Of a stretch of 64,000 nt of DNA, positions 1 to 7,879 are shown one piece after another. The number at the start of each line of letters is the position of its first letter. Within the stretch, counting starts at the first letter, position 1. Origin of the DNA: Natrinema gelatinilyticum (GTDB lineage Archaea; Halobacteriota; Halobacteria; Halobacteriales; Natrialbaceae); assembly GCF_024266705.1 (NCBI RefSeq), contig NZ_CP100756.1, forward strand, positions 2,356,001-2,420,000, written 5' to 3'. Under the pieces are notes generated by a model that saw nothing but the letters and a program-made list of their open reading frames with translations, had not been told where the DNA came from and ran no database searches. The position numbers were made by a program, and so were the translations under genes.

Positions 1-689
1 GTACTTCTATCGAGGATCTGGAGATCGATCAGACGGTCGACATCGCAGGAGTCGTCCGCTCGGCCGATCCGAAACGGACGTTCGATCGCGATGACGGCTC
101 CGAAGGACAGGTCAGGAACATCCGCGTCCAGGACGCGACCGACGACATCCGCGTGGCGCTCTGGGGAGAGAAAGCCGACATCGATGTGGGTCCGGGCGAC
201 GAGGTCGCGCTCGGCGATGTCGAAATCCAGGACGGCTGGCAAGACGACCTCGAGGCCTCTGCGGGCTGGCAGTCGACGATTACGGTGCTGGAATCCGACT
301 CCAGCAGCGCCGCCGCAGGCGAGGATGCGGCCGACTCGAGCGATGCGAACGCCGGCCTATCGGCGTTCGCTGGGGACGACGACGGCGTGGACGACGAGAC
401 GGCACCAGTCTCGACCGAGATGAGCGAGACCGACAAACCCGATTCGGCCGGCGAGTCGAAGACGGAGACCGAAGATACCGAACGCGCGAATGCCGGGACG
501 GACACCCCGTCGGACGGTGACACAGTCGAGTTCACCGGTGTCGTAGTTCAAGCCGGCGACCCGATCGTCCTCGACGACGGGGAGACGACGATGAGCGTCG
601 CGACCGACGCCGACGTCGGACTCGGCGAGGAAGTAACCGTCCGAGGGGTCGTCCGCGACGGCCGTCTCGATGCAAACGACGTATTCTGA
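1..689 (+). CDS. rpa2: RPA-type single-stranded DNA-binding protein, C-terminal part (5' end outside window)
   Basis: The reading frame is open from the left edge (first full codon at base 3) and stops with TGA at 687-689. The visible 228 residues begin inside an OB fold (hydrophobic-alternating stretch ending in VRIALWGEK-like residues), pass through a long acidic serine/aspartate-rich linker, and end in a second short OB-like beta domain (EFTGVVVQAGDP...). This is the layout of haloarchaeal RPA2, which coats ssDNA in replication and repair. The next two genes are a histone and a histone-deacetylase homologue; from memory the same order occurs in Haloferax, which supports the symbol. The N-terminal OB folds cannot be seen. 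Confidence 0.8.
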   Translation, partial: TSIEDLEIDQTVDIAGVVRSADPKRTFDRDDGSEGQVRNIRVQDATDDIRVALWGEKADIDVGPGDEVALGDVEIQDGWQDDLEASAGWQSTITVLESDSSSAAAGEDAADSSDANAGLSAFAGDDDGVDDETAPVSTEMSETDKPDSAGESKTETEDTERANAGTDTPSDGDTVEFTGVVVQAGDPIVLDDGETTMSVATDADVGLGEEVTVRGVVRDGRLDANDVF

Positions 690-720
690 TGCCGCGAGCA
701 ACCTCATCGGCCGACTAGGA

Positions 721-730
721 AAAGCGTTAA
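721..730 (+). promoter_or_regulatory. AT-rich box A-like element upstream of the histone gene
   Basis: The sequence AAAGCGTTAA lies about 26-35 bases before the histone ATG at 756, the spacing expected for a TATA element of a leaderless or short-leader haloarchaeal transcript. It falls in the 66-base gap after the ssDNA-binding protein gene. Confidence 0.35.
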
Positions 731-755
731 GGGAGTCAGCTTCGCCTATCATGAT

Positions 756-1187
756 ATGAACGTCGAACTCCCGTTCGCCCCGGTTGATACGATCATCCGG
801 CGGAACGCGGGCGATCTTCGGGTGAGTGCCGACGCGTCGAAGGAACTCGCAACGCGGATTCAAGAACACGGGAGCGAACTCGCGATCGACGCTGCCGAGG
901 AAGCGACGGCGGACGGGCGCAAGACCCTGATGGCGGCGGACTTCGGGGTCGAGACGGTCGTCGAAAAGACCGACCTCGAGTTGCCGGTCGCACCGGTCGA
1001 TCGGATCGCCAGACTGGAGATCGACGACCGATATCGCGTTTCGATGGACGCCCGCGTTGCCCTCGCCGACATTCTCGAGGATTACGCGGACAACGTCGCG
1101 AGAGCGGCAACGATCCTCGCACACCACGCCGATCGGCGGACGATCACCGAGGCTGACATCGAGACGTACTTCTCGTTGTTCGAGTGA
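756..1187 (+). CDS. hstA: Archaeal histone, tandem double histone fold
   Basis: The product is 143 residues, about twice the length of a single archaeal histone, with two histone folds in one chain. The first fold starts near residue 4 (LPFAPVDTIIRR) and the second near residue 76 (LPVAPVDRIAR). Each shows the hydrophobic alpha1-alpha2-alpha3 pattern and a helix-forming E/D-A-rich middle helix; the second ends in TITEADIETYFS. Fused dimers like this are the standard haloarchaeal histone and are unusually acidic. In haloarchaea the protein seems to act more as a regulator than as bulk packaging (known of the family). It lies between rpa2 and the deacetylase homologue. Confidence 0.92.
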   Translation: MNVELPFAPVDTIIRRNAGDLRVSADASKELATRIQEHGSELAIDAAEEATADGRKTLMAADFGVETVVEKTDLELPVAPVDRIARLEIDDRYRVSMDARVALADILEDYADNVARAATILAHHADRRTITEADIETYFSLFE

Positions 1188-1191
1188 GCAA

Positions 1192-2220
1192 ATGCAGTTC
1201 GGTTACAGCGAGACCTGTCTCGCACACGATCCCGGTTCGCGCCACCCGGAGTCACCGGACCGGCTACGGGCGATTCGGGAACGGTTGAAGCGCAAACACG
1301 GCGTCGCCTACGTCGAAGCCGATCCCTGCGAACTCGACGAGATGGCGGTCGTCCACGATCGGGATTATCTCGAGTCCGTACGAGAGTTCTGTGACGCCGG
1401 CGGCGGGAGCTGGGATCCCGACACCGCTGCCGTCGAGGCGACCTGGGACGCGGCCCGGCAAAGTGCAGGTCTCGCTTGCTGGGCCGCTGAAACGGCCCTC
1501 GAGGGGGCGACAGGCCGGGAAACTCCGTTTTCGATCGGGCGGCCACCGGGCCACCACGCGGTCGTCGACGATGCCATGGGGTTTTGCTTCGTCAATAACG
1601 TGGCCGTCGCGTCACAGCACGTGCTCGATCACGATGCGTACGATGTCGATCGGGTGGCGATCCTCGACTGGGACGTCCATCACGGCAACGGAACGCAGGA
1701 CATTTTCTACGACCGGGGCGACGTATTCTTCGTCTCGCTCCACGAGAAGGGGCTGTATCCCGGTACCGGCGCCGTCGACGAGACCGGCGAGGGTGATGGC
1801 GAGGGCACGACGATGAACGTCCCGATGCCCGCCGGGACGGCCGATGCGGAATACGTAACCGCACTCGAAGGACCGATCAGTGCCGCGCTTTCCGAATTCG
1901 ATCCCGATCTGCTGTTGATCAGCGCCGGCTTCGACGCCCACCGCCACGATCCGATCTCGCGCATCCGGCTCTCGACCGAGGCCTACGGGCTACTGACCGA
2001 TCGCGTCCGATCGCTCGCCGACGACACCGACGCCGCGCTGGCGTTCATCCTCGAGGGTGGCTACGGACTCGACGTCCTCGCCGAAAGCGTCGCGCTCGTC
2101 CACGAGACCTTCGACGGCCGCGAGCCGATCGAACCCGACGACGAACCCGATGAATCGGTAGAATCGGCACTCGAGGACGTCATCGACGCACACGATCTCG
2201 ATGTCGACATAGATGGTTAG
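1192..2220 (+). CDS. hdaI: Histone deacetylase / acetylpolyamine amidohydrolase family protein
   Basis: The product is 342 residues with the arginase-deacetylase fold signature. Visible motifs are RPPGHHA (about 117-123), LDWDVHHGNGTQ (about 158-169, a metal-binding Asp and His), SAGFDAH (about 244-250, second metal Asp) and EGGY (about 288-291). These are the Zn ligands and charge-relay residues of class II-type deacetylases. The ATG at 1192 is chosen because it lies five bases after the histone stop and begins the conserved MQFGYSETCLAHD start; the frame is open further upstream only inside the histone gene. Linkage to the histone suggests a chromatin or acetyl-lysine substrate, but polyamine deacetylation is equally possible by family. 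Confidence 0.88.
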   Translation: MQFGYSETCLAHDPGSRHPESPDRLRAIRERLKRKHGVAYVEADPCELDEMAVVHDRDYLESVREFCDAGGGSWDPDTAAVEATWDAARQSAGLACWAAETALEGATGRETPFSIGRPPGHHAVVDDAMGFCFVNNVAVASQHVLDHDAYDVDRVAILDWDVHHGNGTQDIFYDRGDVFFVSLHEKGLYPGTGAVDETGEGDGEGTTMNVPMPAGTADAEYVTALEGPISAALSEFDPDLLLISAGFDAHRHDPISRIRLSTEAYGLLTDRVRSLADDTDAALAFILEGGYGLDVLAESVALVHETFDGREPIEPDDEPDESVESALEDVIDAHDLDVDIDG

Positions 2221-2241
2221 TGCCGATCGACGCTGGCGGGC

Positions 2242-3789
2242 TCAGGGGCGAGGCTCGAAGTAGGCCGCGAGTTCCGCGTCGAATTCGTCGAGCAGCGCCG
2301 TGATTTCGTCGCCGACCAGCACCTCGTAGCCGTCCTCGAGCGCCGTCTCGACGTGCGCGCCGAGCCCGACGTCGAAGAGGCGATCGCTTTCGAGGAACGC
2401 GAGAGCGGACGTGAACTCCCGGTCGCGCTCGGTGACGTAGCGGTCGCCCTCGATGAACGGGCCGTAGGCATCGGGATCGTCGCGATAGGTGTCGTAGAAC
2501 CCGGTGGCGTGATCGCGGACGTGTATCGGCGGCCCCTCGTGGCGTTCGACGGCGGGTCGAACGCTGACGGCGAGTTCGACGAAGACGACGGCCGTTTCGT
2601 CGGCAACCGTCGTCGCTCGGAAGACGTCGAATCCGCGGTCGTTCAGCCCCTGGGTGATCCCGTGTTTCGATTTTCGGAGTTGCGGGTATAGCTGGTCGTC
2701 GACGAGGTCGGGCGCCGTGAATCGGACGGCGACCGGAGTCGTCTTCCGGCGCGTGACGTGTGCGAGCAGGTCCGATTCCGAAAGCGGGTCGGGCTGGTCG
2801 GGGACGAAGATGTCGGCACTCGGGGTCGCGAGAAACTCGCGCGCGTAGTGCTGGAATCGGGCGACGTTGTCCCGCGAGCAGACGGCTGCCACGTTGCGCC
2901 CAGGGTCGGTGGGATCGATGACGATCAGCGGATCGTCGAACGGCAGGTCGGCATCGTCGACCTCCTCGTCCCAAGACGCCTTCTCCGTCTCGTGCGCACG
3001 GCCGTGGTCCTCGGGATCGAGTATGATCGGCGGCTTCCAGTCGGCCGCGGCCTCGAGCAACGGCAGAAAGCCGTCGTACTCATAGACGAGTAGCTCGGTG
3101 AGGTAGCCGCTGAAGCCTCGCGTCCGGAGATCACTCCCGTAGACGCCGATCCCCGTCAGAAATTGTTTCGCGACTCGTACGTCAGCGGCGAGGTCGTCGT
3201 CGAGTCGCGCCTGGAGGTATCGGGTGTGAAACGGCGTCCGATCGACAGCCGAACGGATCTCCGTGGCCGAGTCGAGCCGAAAGCACGGGACAACGTCGAC
3301 GTCGAACGCGTCGACCGTGCCCTTGACGTAGGGATGTTCGGCGTACTCCTCGTGGCCGTCGGGAAGCGTGGCGTGGCCGACCTCGAGGCCGTAGCGCTCT
3401 AAGGTTTCGCGGTCGAGATCAGGCGGAAAGCGGACGAAGATGTCGATGTCTTGGTCGCCGCTAATCCAGGTATTCCTGGCCGTCGAACCGACCTGCAAGA
3501 CGTCGGCGTCCGCACACCGCTCGGTCGCGGCGCGTTCGGCACGGTCGATCAGCCGGTCTGCGATCTCGCGGAGCTGTCTACGTTCGTCCGCGTCGGGCGT
3601 CACCCAGGCCCGAACGTCGGCGACGACCTGCTCTCTGTCGGGGGCTCCGTTTCCATCTGCAACCACGTCACGATCGTCGGTACGAGTCTCGCGCTGACCG
3701 TTCGTGGAATCGCCTTCCACGCCGTCACCGGCCCGTGGCCGACTGCTCGTGGGATCCCGGTCCACGTCGTCGGCGTCCTCCTCGCTCAT
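2242..3789 (-). CDS. cca: CCA tRNA nucleotidyltransferase, archaeal class I
   Basis: This enzyme adds or repairs the 3' CCA end of tRNAs. The nucleotidyltransferase core is clear: GSTARNTWISGDQDIDIFV at about residues 101-119 with catalytic D114 and D116, and a third carboxylate in FDVDVVPCF (D165). The basic and aromatic stretches that follow (RTPFHTRYL, AKQFLTGIGVYGSD, RGFSGYLTELLV) are typical of the archaeal class. The length is 515 residues because of an acidic low-complexity N-terminus of about 45 residues, so a later start is possible. It runs convergently towards the deacetylase homologue, with a 21-base gap, and its start side faces tRNA-Asn. Confidence 0.93.
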   Translation of the reverse strand: MSEEDADDVDRDPTSSRPRAGDGVEGDSTNGQRETRTDDRDVVADGNGAPDREQVVADVRAWVTPDADERRQLREIADRLIDRAERAATERCADADVLQVGSTARNTWISGDQDIDIFVRFPPDLDRETLERYGLEVGHATLPDGHEEYAEHPYVKGTVDAFDVDVVPCFRLDSATEIRSAVDRTPFHTRYLQARLDDDLAADVRVAKQFLTGIGVYGSDLRTRGFSGYLTELLVYEYDGFLPLLEAAADWKPPIILDPEDHGRAHETEKASWDEEVDDADLPFDDPLIVIDPTDPGRNVAAVCSRDNVARFQHYAREFLATPSADIFVPDQPDPLSESDLLAHVTRRKTTPVAVRFTAPDLVDDQLYPQLRKSKHGITQGLNDRGFDVFRATTVADETAVVFVELAVSVRPAVERHEGPPIHVRDHATGFYDTYRDDPDAYGPFIEGDRYVTERDREFTSALAFLESDRLFDVGLGAHVETALEDGYEVLVGDEITALLDEFDAELAAYFEPRP

Positions 3790-3919
3790 CGACTGCTCAT
3801 ACTCGATCCCCGCGTGAAAGAGTATCGACCTCCCGGCATCCGATACTGCGTGAAACGGTCTCGAATCGCGGGACTGAAAACGAAAGCCCTATCAAATCAA
3901 CCCGGCTATCACAGGACGA

Positions 3920-3992
3920 GCCGAAGTAGCTCAGATGGTAGAGCACCTCGCTGTTAACGAGGTTGTCCCAGGTTCGAGTCCTGGCTTCGGCG
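3920..3992 (+). tRNA. tRNA-Asn (GUU)
   Basis: A complete cloverleaf is visible. The acceptor stem GCCGAAG pairs with CTTCGGC (3985-3991), the anticodon loop CTGTTAA carries GTT at 3953-3955, the T arm reads CCAGG TTCGAGT CCTGG, and the discriminator is G. No CCA is encoded and no intron is seen. Confidence 0.96.
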
Positions 3993-4127
3993 TCCGACAA
4001 CTTTCCTCGAAATATTCTGGAAAACTCGAACGCGGCGCGTTCCAGCCGAGCCGTTTTTTCACTGCCCGATTCGATCTCACCGTCAGCGTCCGTCAGAGCT
4101 CGCTTGTCGTCTCGGTCGCTACGCTGG

Positions 4128-5609
4128 TCATCCGTCGACCGGTAATTCCGCGTCAGCCACGTCGATTGTCTCCAAGAGCTGCTCTCGTTCGCCGGTTTCG
4201 ACGAGCACCTCGAGTGGGTCCGAGAGCATCGGTTGCTCGTCGGTCCCACGCGGCGTTCCGTCCGCGGTCGCCTCGGTGTAGACGACCCCGTTGATTTCGA
4301 TACTGTTGCCCTCGCCGCCGACGATATTTATCGGTCCGCCATCGTTGCCTCGCGCGGTGTTGGCGCGCCCGCGGTTGGCACTCGAGTCGAACAGGTTGAA
4401 GCCGGGCCCGAGGGTGGGGTCGATGTCCGGACCGCTGAGCGCGCTCGCCCCGATGTTGCCGTTTGCAGTATTGTTCGAGAGCGTATTTCCGTCCGAGTAC
4501 GTGAGGACGATCCCCCCGTCGAACCCGTTTCTGTTCGCCGTATTACCGACGAGCGTATTGTCGTCTGCCTCTACGAGCGTGATGCCACCCTGTGCGTTCC
4601 CGTTGACGGTGTTTTCCTCGAGCGTGGTCTCGTGTGAGTCGAAGAGGATAACGCCGAAGAGGTTGGTGTTCGAATTCACGGCGTTGCCGACGAGCGAGTT
4701 CGCTCGCGATCCCAGCAGGACGATGCCGTCGAAGATGTTGCCGCTTACGCTGTTTTCCTCGAGCCTGTTACCGTGTGAGCGGTTGAGTTCGAGGCCGCTG
4801 ATGTTTCCATCGACGTCGTTGCCGACGAGTCGGTTCTCGTGCGACTCGGCGAGTGTGATGCCGGTGCCTCCCGGCAACCCGTTGTCGTTTGCAGTGTTCG
4901 CTTCCAGCAGGTTCCCGTTCGCACGCTCGAGTCGAATCCCATTTCTGTCGTTTCCGGTCGACTCGTTCCCGCGGAGCGTATTTTCGGACGACTTGATCAG
5001 TAAGAGTCCGTACTGCATGGTCGTCATAGTCGTCCCCGAGATCTCGCCGCCCGTCACCCCCTCGAAGGTGATACCGGCGTCGAATCCTTGGACGGTGAGA
5101 TTCTGAACCGTCACGTTCGAAAGGCCGTCGGTCAGCGGCACCGTGACGCCTGCTTTCTTCCGTTTCTTTTTCGCCGCCGTCAACGTCGGCCGGACGAGGA
5201 CGCCGGTGGTCGCCGGTTCGAACGGCTCCTCCAACGGCTCGGTCCGCCCGCTGCCGGTGATCGTCCGCCCCCGCCCGTCGAGCGTGACGTCGCTCGCGCG
5301 GATCTCGATGCAGGTTTCGCCCGGCCCGGCCTCGAGATCGGCCGCCAACACGTACGTTCCCGGTTCGGTGATCGTCGTACACTCGGTGATCGACACGGCA
5401 TCAGTCGCCTCGTCGTCGCCGCCATCGACTCGCTCGTCGGTCGTCTCGTTGCCCGAATGGACCGCTGTCGACTGCTCGCCCGTGCCCTTGCGCGCTGTCC
5501 GGTCGTCCCTCGCACCAAGACATCCTGCGAGTCCACTCACCGCAGCAACGCTCCCGTAGAGATACGATCGACGTCTGATCCTCGGTCCATCGGGGTCGGA
5601 ATCTCGCAT
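4128..5609 (-). CDS. NosD-like secreted lipoprotein with parallel beta-helix repeats
   Basis: The product is 493 residues when started at the ATG at 5609. That start puts a Tat-like/lipoprotein signal at the N-terminus (RRRSYLYG near residues 12-19, lipobox LAGC with C30), whereas the further open frame upstream reads as noise. After an acidic spacer comes a right-handed beta-helix made of roughly 22-residue turns of the type 'N-LVGN-ANDNG-GI-L', repeated at least ten times (about residues 200-430), the NosD/CASH repeat family. The substrate is unknown; such proteins bind carbohydrate or copper-maturation partners at the cell surface. A lysine/arginine run (KKKRKK near residue 150) is odd in so acidic a protein. 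It lies beside tRNA-Asn, with no obvious operon partner. Confidence 0.75.
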   Translation of the reverse strand: MRDSDPDGPRIRRRSYLYGSVAAVSGLAGCLGARDDRTARKGTGEQSTAVHSGNETTDERVDGGDDEATDAVSITECTTITEPGTYVLAADLEAGPGETCIEIRASDVTLDGRGRTITGSGRTEPLEEPFEPATTGVLVRPTLTAAKKKRKKAGVTVPLTDGLSNVTVQNLTVQGFDAGITFEGVTGGEISGTTMTTMQYGLLLIKSSENTLRGNESTGNDRNGIRLERANGNLLEANTANDNGLPGGTGITLAESHENRLVGNDVDGNISGLELNRSHGNRLEENSVSGNIFDGIVLLGSRANSLVGNAVNSNTNLFGVILFDSHETTLEENTVNGNAQGGITLVEADDNTLVGNTANRNGFDGGIVLTYSDGNTLSNNTANGNIGASALSGPDIDPTLGPGFNLFDSSANRGRANTARGNDGGPINIVGGEGNSIEINGVVYTEATADGTPRGTDEQPMLSDPLEVLVETGEREQLLETIDVADAELPVDG

Positions 5610-5989
5610 GTCAGTTTTGGGCTGCAGCGCGCTAATCTTGAGTATGAGCGGCCTTTGAAACCAGCGTGTGTGACACGTGTTCCGTACGAGCACTGTGTTT
5701 GAAACCGGCAGGTGATGAATCTGTGATATCGCAGTCGTCATCGGTGCGGTCGCGATTGAAGACGGTGTACTCGAGGCGATCCGACAGGTGCCCGAAGAGC
5801 GCCGCCACCCCCTACGACCGGAGATGTGGCCGTGTTCGGTCCGGCTACCGGCACCAATCGTCACCTCCTCGTGATGGTCCCGGTCGCCCTCGCTATGAAG
5901 ACCGTCTAATGAACTGATCGGGACCGAGGGGACGCTGGCGGTCTGGCGAGAGGGGAGGGATTATCGCCTTCCAGCGTGGATGTCACTGT
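5610..5989. other. Intergenic stretch, no gene seen
   Basis: This is the divergent spacer between the beta-helix lipoprotein and moaB. Frames here either run in from the neighbouring genes or have codon use unlike a gene. I see no tRNA, strong dyad or long repeat. Confidence 0.5.
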
Positions 5990-6574
5990 ATGACAGTCGA
6001 TAGCGACGACCGACGAAGTACCGACCATCACGGCCACGACGTCATCGATCCGCTCTACGTCGGGATCGTGACCGTCTCGAGTTCGCGAGCGGCGGAAACG
6101 GATCCCGACGATCCGGGTGGGGACACGATCCAGGCTGCATTCGAGGCCGACGGACACGAGATTCGGGAGCGGCTGCTGGTCCGGGACGACTACTCGGCGA
6201 TTCGGACCGCCGTCAGGGGGCTGGTCGCGCGCCGTGACATCGACGTCGTGTGTACGACTGGCGGCACGGGAGTCACCGCCGACGACGTCTCGCCAGAGGC
6301 GACCTCGTCGCTGTTCGAGCGCGAACTGCCAGGCTTCGGCGAACTGTTCCGCTCGTTGTCGTGGGATGAAGTCGGGACGCGAGCGATGGCCTCGCGTGCG
6401 ACGGCCGGAATCGCCGTCGATACTCCGGTTTTCTGTCTCCCCGGAAGCCGAGGTGCGTGCGAAACGGCCTGTGAGGAGTTGATCGTCCCCGAGACGCCCC
6501 ACCTCGCGGGGCTGGCGACGCGTCATCGCGCCGAGGCGAAGGACCCGACGCTCGCCGAGTACCAGGAGGACTAG
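5990..6574 (+). CDS. moaB: Molybdenum cofactor biosynthesis protein B (MogA/MoaB family)
   Basis: The product is 194 residues with the MPT-binding fold: a start strand VGIVTVSSSR (about 24-33), the nucleotide-binding GGTGVT at about 91-96 followed by DD, and LPGSRGACE near residue 150. The family adenylates molybdopterin before metal insertion; MoaB and MogA cannot be separated by sequence alone, and in archaea a single MoaB usually does the job, for either Mo or W. A short acidic/His N-terminal tail precedes the domain. No other moco gene is adjacent. Confidence 0.9.
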   Translation: MTVDSDDRRSTDHHGHDVIDPLYVGIVTVSSSRAAETDPDDPGGDTIQAAFEADGHEIRERLLVRDDYSAIRTAVRGLVARRDIDVVCTTGGTGVTADDVSPEATSSLFERELPGFGELFRSLSWDEVGTRAMASRATAGIAVDTPVFCLPGSRGACETACEELIVPETPHLAGLATRHRAEAKDPTLAEYQED

Positions 6575-6644
6575 AGTCGGGTCGGTCCAGCCACCGCCTC
6601 AGGCGACCGGGTCTGCTTGGCTGAGCACCACTGGATCTCGTCTC

Positions 6645-6830
6645 GTGTTCGACCGCTGTGCCCCCTTCGGAACTGCTGCGGAATGCGACATCGAGCGCCA
6701 CGAAGGCGGCCTCGAGTTACAGTGCGACGACGAACTGATAGCGGTGACCGGACGGAACTCGAGACCACGATCGGAGAGCGACCCTGCGCGGGGTGTCCTC
6801 CTGACGAACCGGACAGCAAGTGTTAATTAG
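6645..6830 (+). CDS. Possible small hypothetical protein (weak)
   Basis: This is a 61-codon frame with a GTG start. Its first 40 residues have haloarchaeal composition (acidic, GC-rich third positions) and three cysteines, but the last 20 look random and no family is recognised. It may be a remnant of a longer gene or may not be coding. It lies between moaB and the CAU tRNA. Confidence 0.2.
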   Translation: MFDRCAPFGTAAECDIERHEGGLELQCDDELIAVTGRNSRPRSESDPARGVLLTNRTASVN

Positions 6831-6854
6831 TGCGCGCGATTTCTCCCGACTGAA

Positions 6855-6929
6855 GGGCCCTTAGCTCAGTCTGGTGAGAGCGCTCGGCTCATAACCGAGT
6901 GGTCGATGGTTCGAATCCGTCAGGGCCCA
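6855..6929 (+). tRNA. tRNA with CAU anticodon (elongator Met or Ile2)
   Basis: The cloverleaf is clear. The acceptor GGGCCCT pairs with AGGGCCC (6922-6928), the D arm is TTAGCTCAGTCTGGTGAGAG, the anticodon stem CTCGG/CCGAG encloses CTCATAA, the T arm is GATGG TTCGAAT CCGTC, and the discriminator is A. The acceptor differs from initiator tRNA-Met. A GGGCC acceptor with A73 is reminiscent of the isoleucine tRNA whose C34 is modified to agmatidine, so Ile2 is a real alternative; I cannot decide from sequence alone. Confidence 0.9.
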
Positions 6930-7499
6930 TCCGTTCACTACCCGAAGTGTGGCTGAAACGGATTCGACCGCTATAGGTGTTTGGAGCACCCGCCACCCCA
7001 TATTCGTTTCAGAAACAGTGGTCCCCGGATCGATACTGAACGAGTCACTCGTGCCGGGTCGTCGCCATCTCGCGAAATTAGCGGACGGAACGAGTCGAGT
7101 AGCGGTGTCCCAGGTCGAGGTTACGCTCACGACGGATGATCCGGCCGCAAAAACTCGATCGAACGGACGCGTCCGACGCGTCCGTCGACGGAGCCCCAAT
7201 CTTGTTGACTATACGGACTATGCCAACATCGAAGATGGAGTCGGTACGCGATCATAACTATGCCCTTCCTAAAGAGTGGGCTATTCCCGGTTTCAAAACA
7301 ATCAAATAGACGTTGAACCGCACCAGATACTCACGTGATCGGTTCTATTGCCGAACTGTACTTTTCGCTTCCGACTGTCGTAGCTATCGTCGGTGTAACC
7401 GACGTGTTCGTGCCCGATCGACCCCTCGAAATTCTCGACTAGCGCTCGTACCCGGTTAGCTTCGCCTGCGGCCATATGGCCCGTTTCTGGGCTTGCCGC
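6930..7499. other. Accessory intergenic DNA with no confident gene
   Basis: Between the CAU tRNA and transposon debris there are only short frames with no recognisable product. One (6949-7257, plus) has plausible composition in its middle but no family. The stretch around 7260-7450 is probably degraded mobile-element sequence, judging from its context. Confidence 0.4.
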
Positions 7500-7508
7500 C
7501 AAAACGGC

Positions 7509-7539
7509 GAAGCCACGGGACTTGCCCCCGTGGTACTTC
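7509..7539. repeat. Hairpin resembling an IS200/IS605-type end
   Basis: CCACGGG (7513-7519) and CCCGTGG (7527-7533) form a 7-bp stem around a 7-base loop, and GAAG (7509-7512) with CTTC (7536-7539) extends it across a 2-base bulge. Haloarchaeal TnpB-type elements carry hairpins of this kind near their ends. No intact tnpA or tnpB is next to it, so it is taken as a remnant. Confidence 0.35.
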
Positions 7540-7879
7540 ACGAGCCGTATTAGCTGTAATTGAGGACGCTAACCCCACCTTCTTGTTCACGGCGACGCCG
7601 TTCGCATGGTCAGCGGGACCGACGGTCCCGCGCTATCCGCAGCGAGCGAAGCGAGCAGGGAGGGGAGACAACGCCCGTACGTCTTGTTTTCGTGTGAATC
7701 GGCACCCTTATTATCCCTTCGGTCGAAGGTGAGAATAAGATGCTCACCACGCTTCCGGCGGTGTTCACACGCGACAACAAGCGTGCATCGTCGATTGTGG
7801 CCGAGTGTCGATTCGGTAGGAGCGGGACACTCCGAACCGCCCGTAACGGGAAGCCGCCTGCGGAGTCTGGAACCGTCCG

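Noticed and set aside
5610..5864. N-terminal extension of the NosD-like lipoprotein
   Set aside because: It would bury the lipoprotein signal that begins at 5609, and its composition is not haloarchaeal.
6861..7199. Minus-strand frame of 112 codons across the CAU tRNA
   Set aside because: Its C-terminal part is the reverse of the tRNA sequence, a well-known false protein.
6949..7257. 102-codon plus-strand frame after the CAU tRNA
   Set aside because: No family, mixed codon pattern, and it begins in the last bases of tRNA-flanking DNA; too weak to list as a gene.
7302..7541. 79-codon minus-strand frame beginning MKYHGGKSRG
   Set aside because: It begins inside the hairpin at 7509-7539 and has no recognised family; treated as transposon debris.
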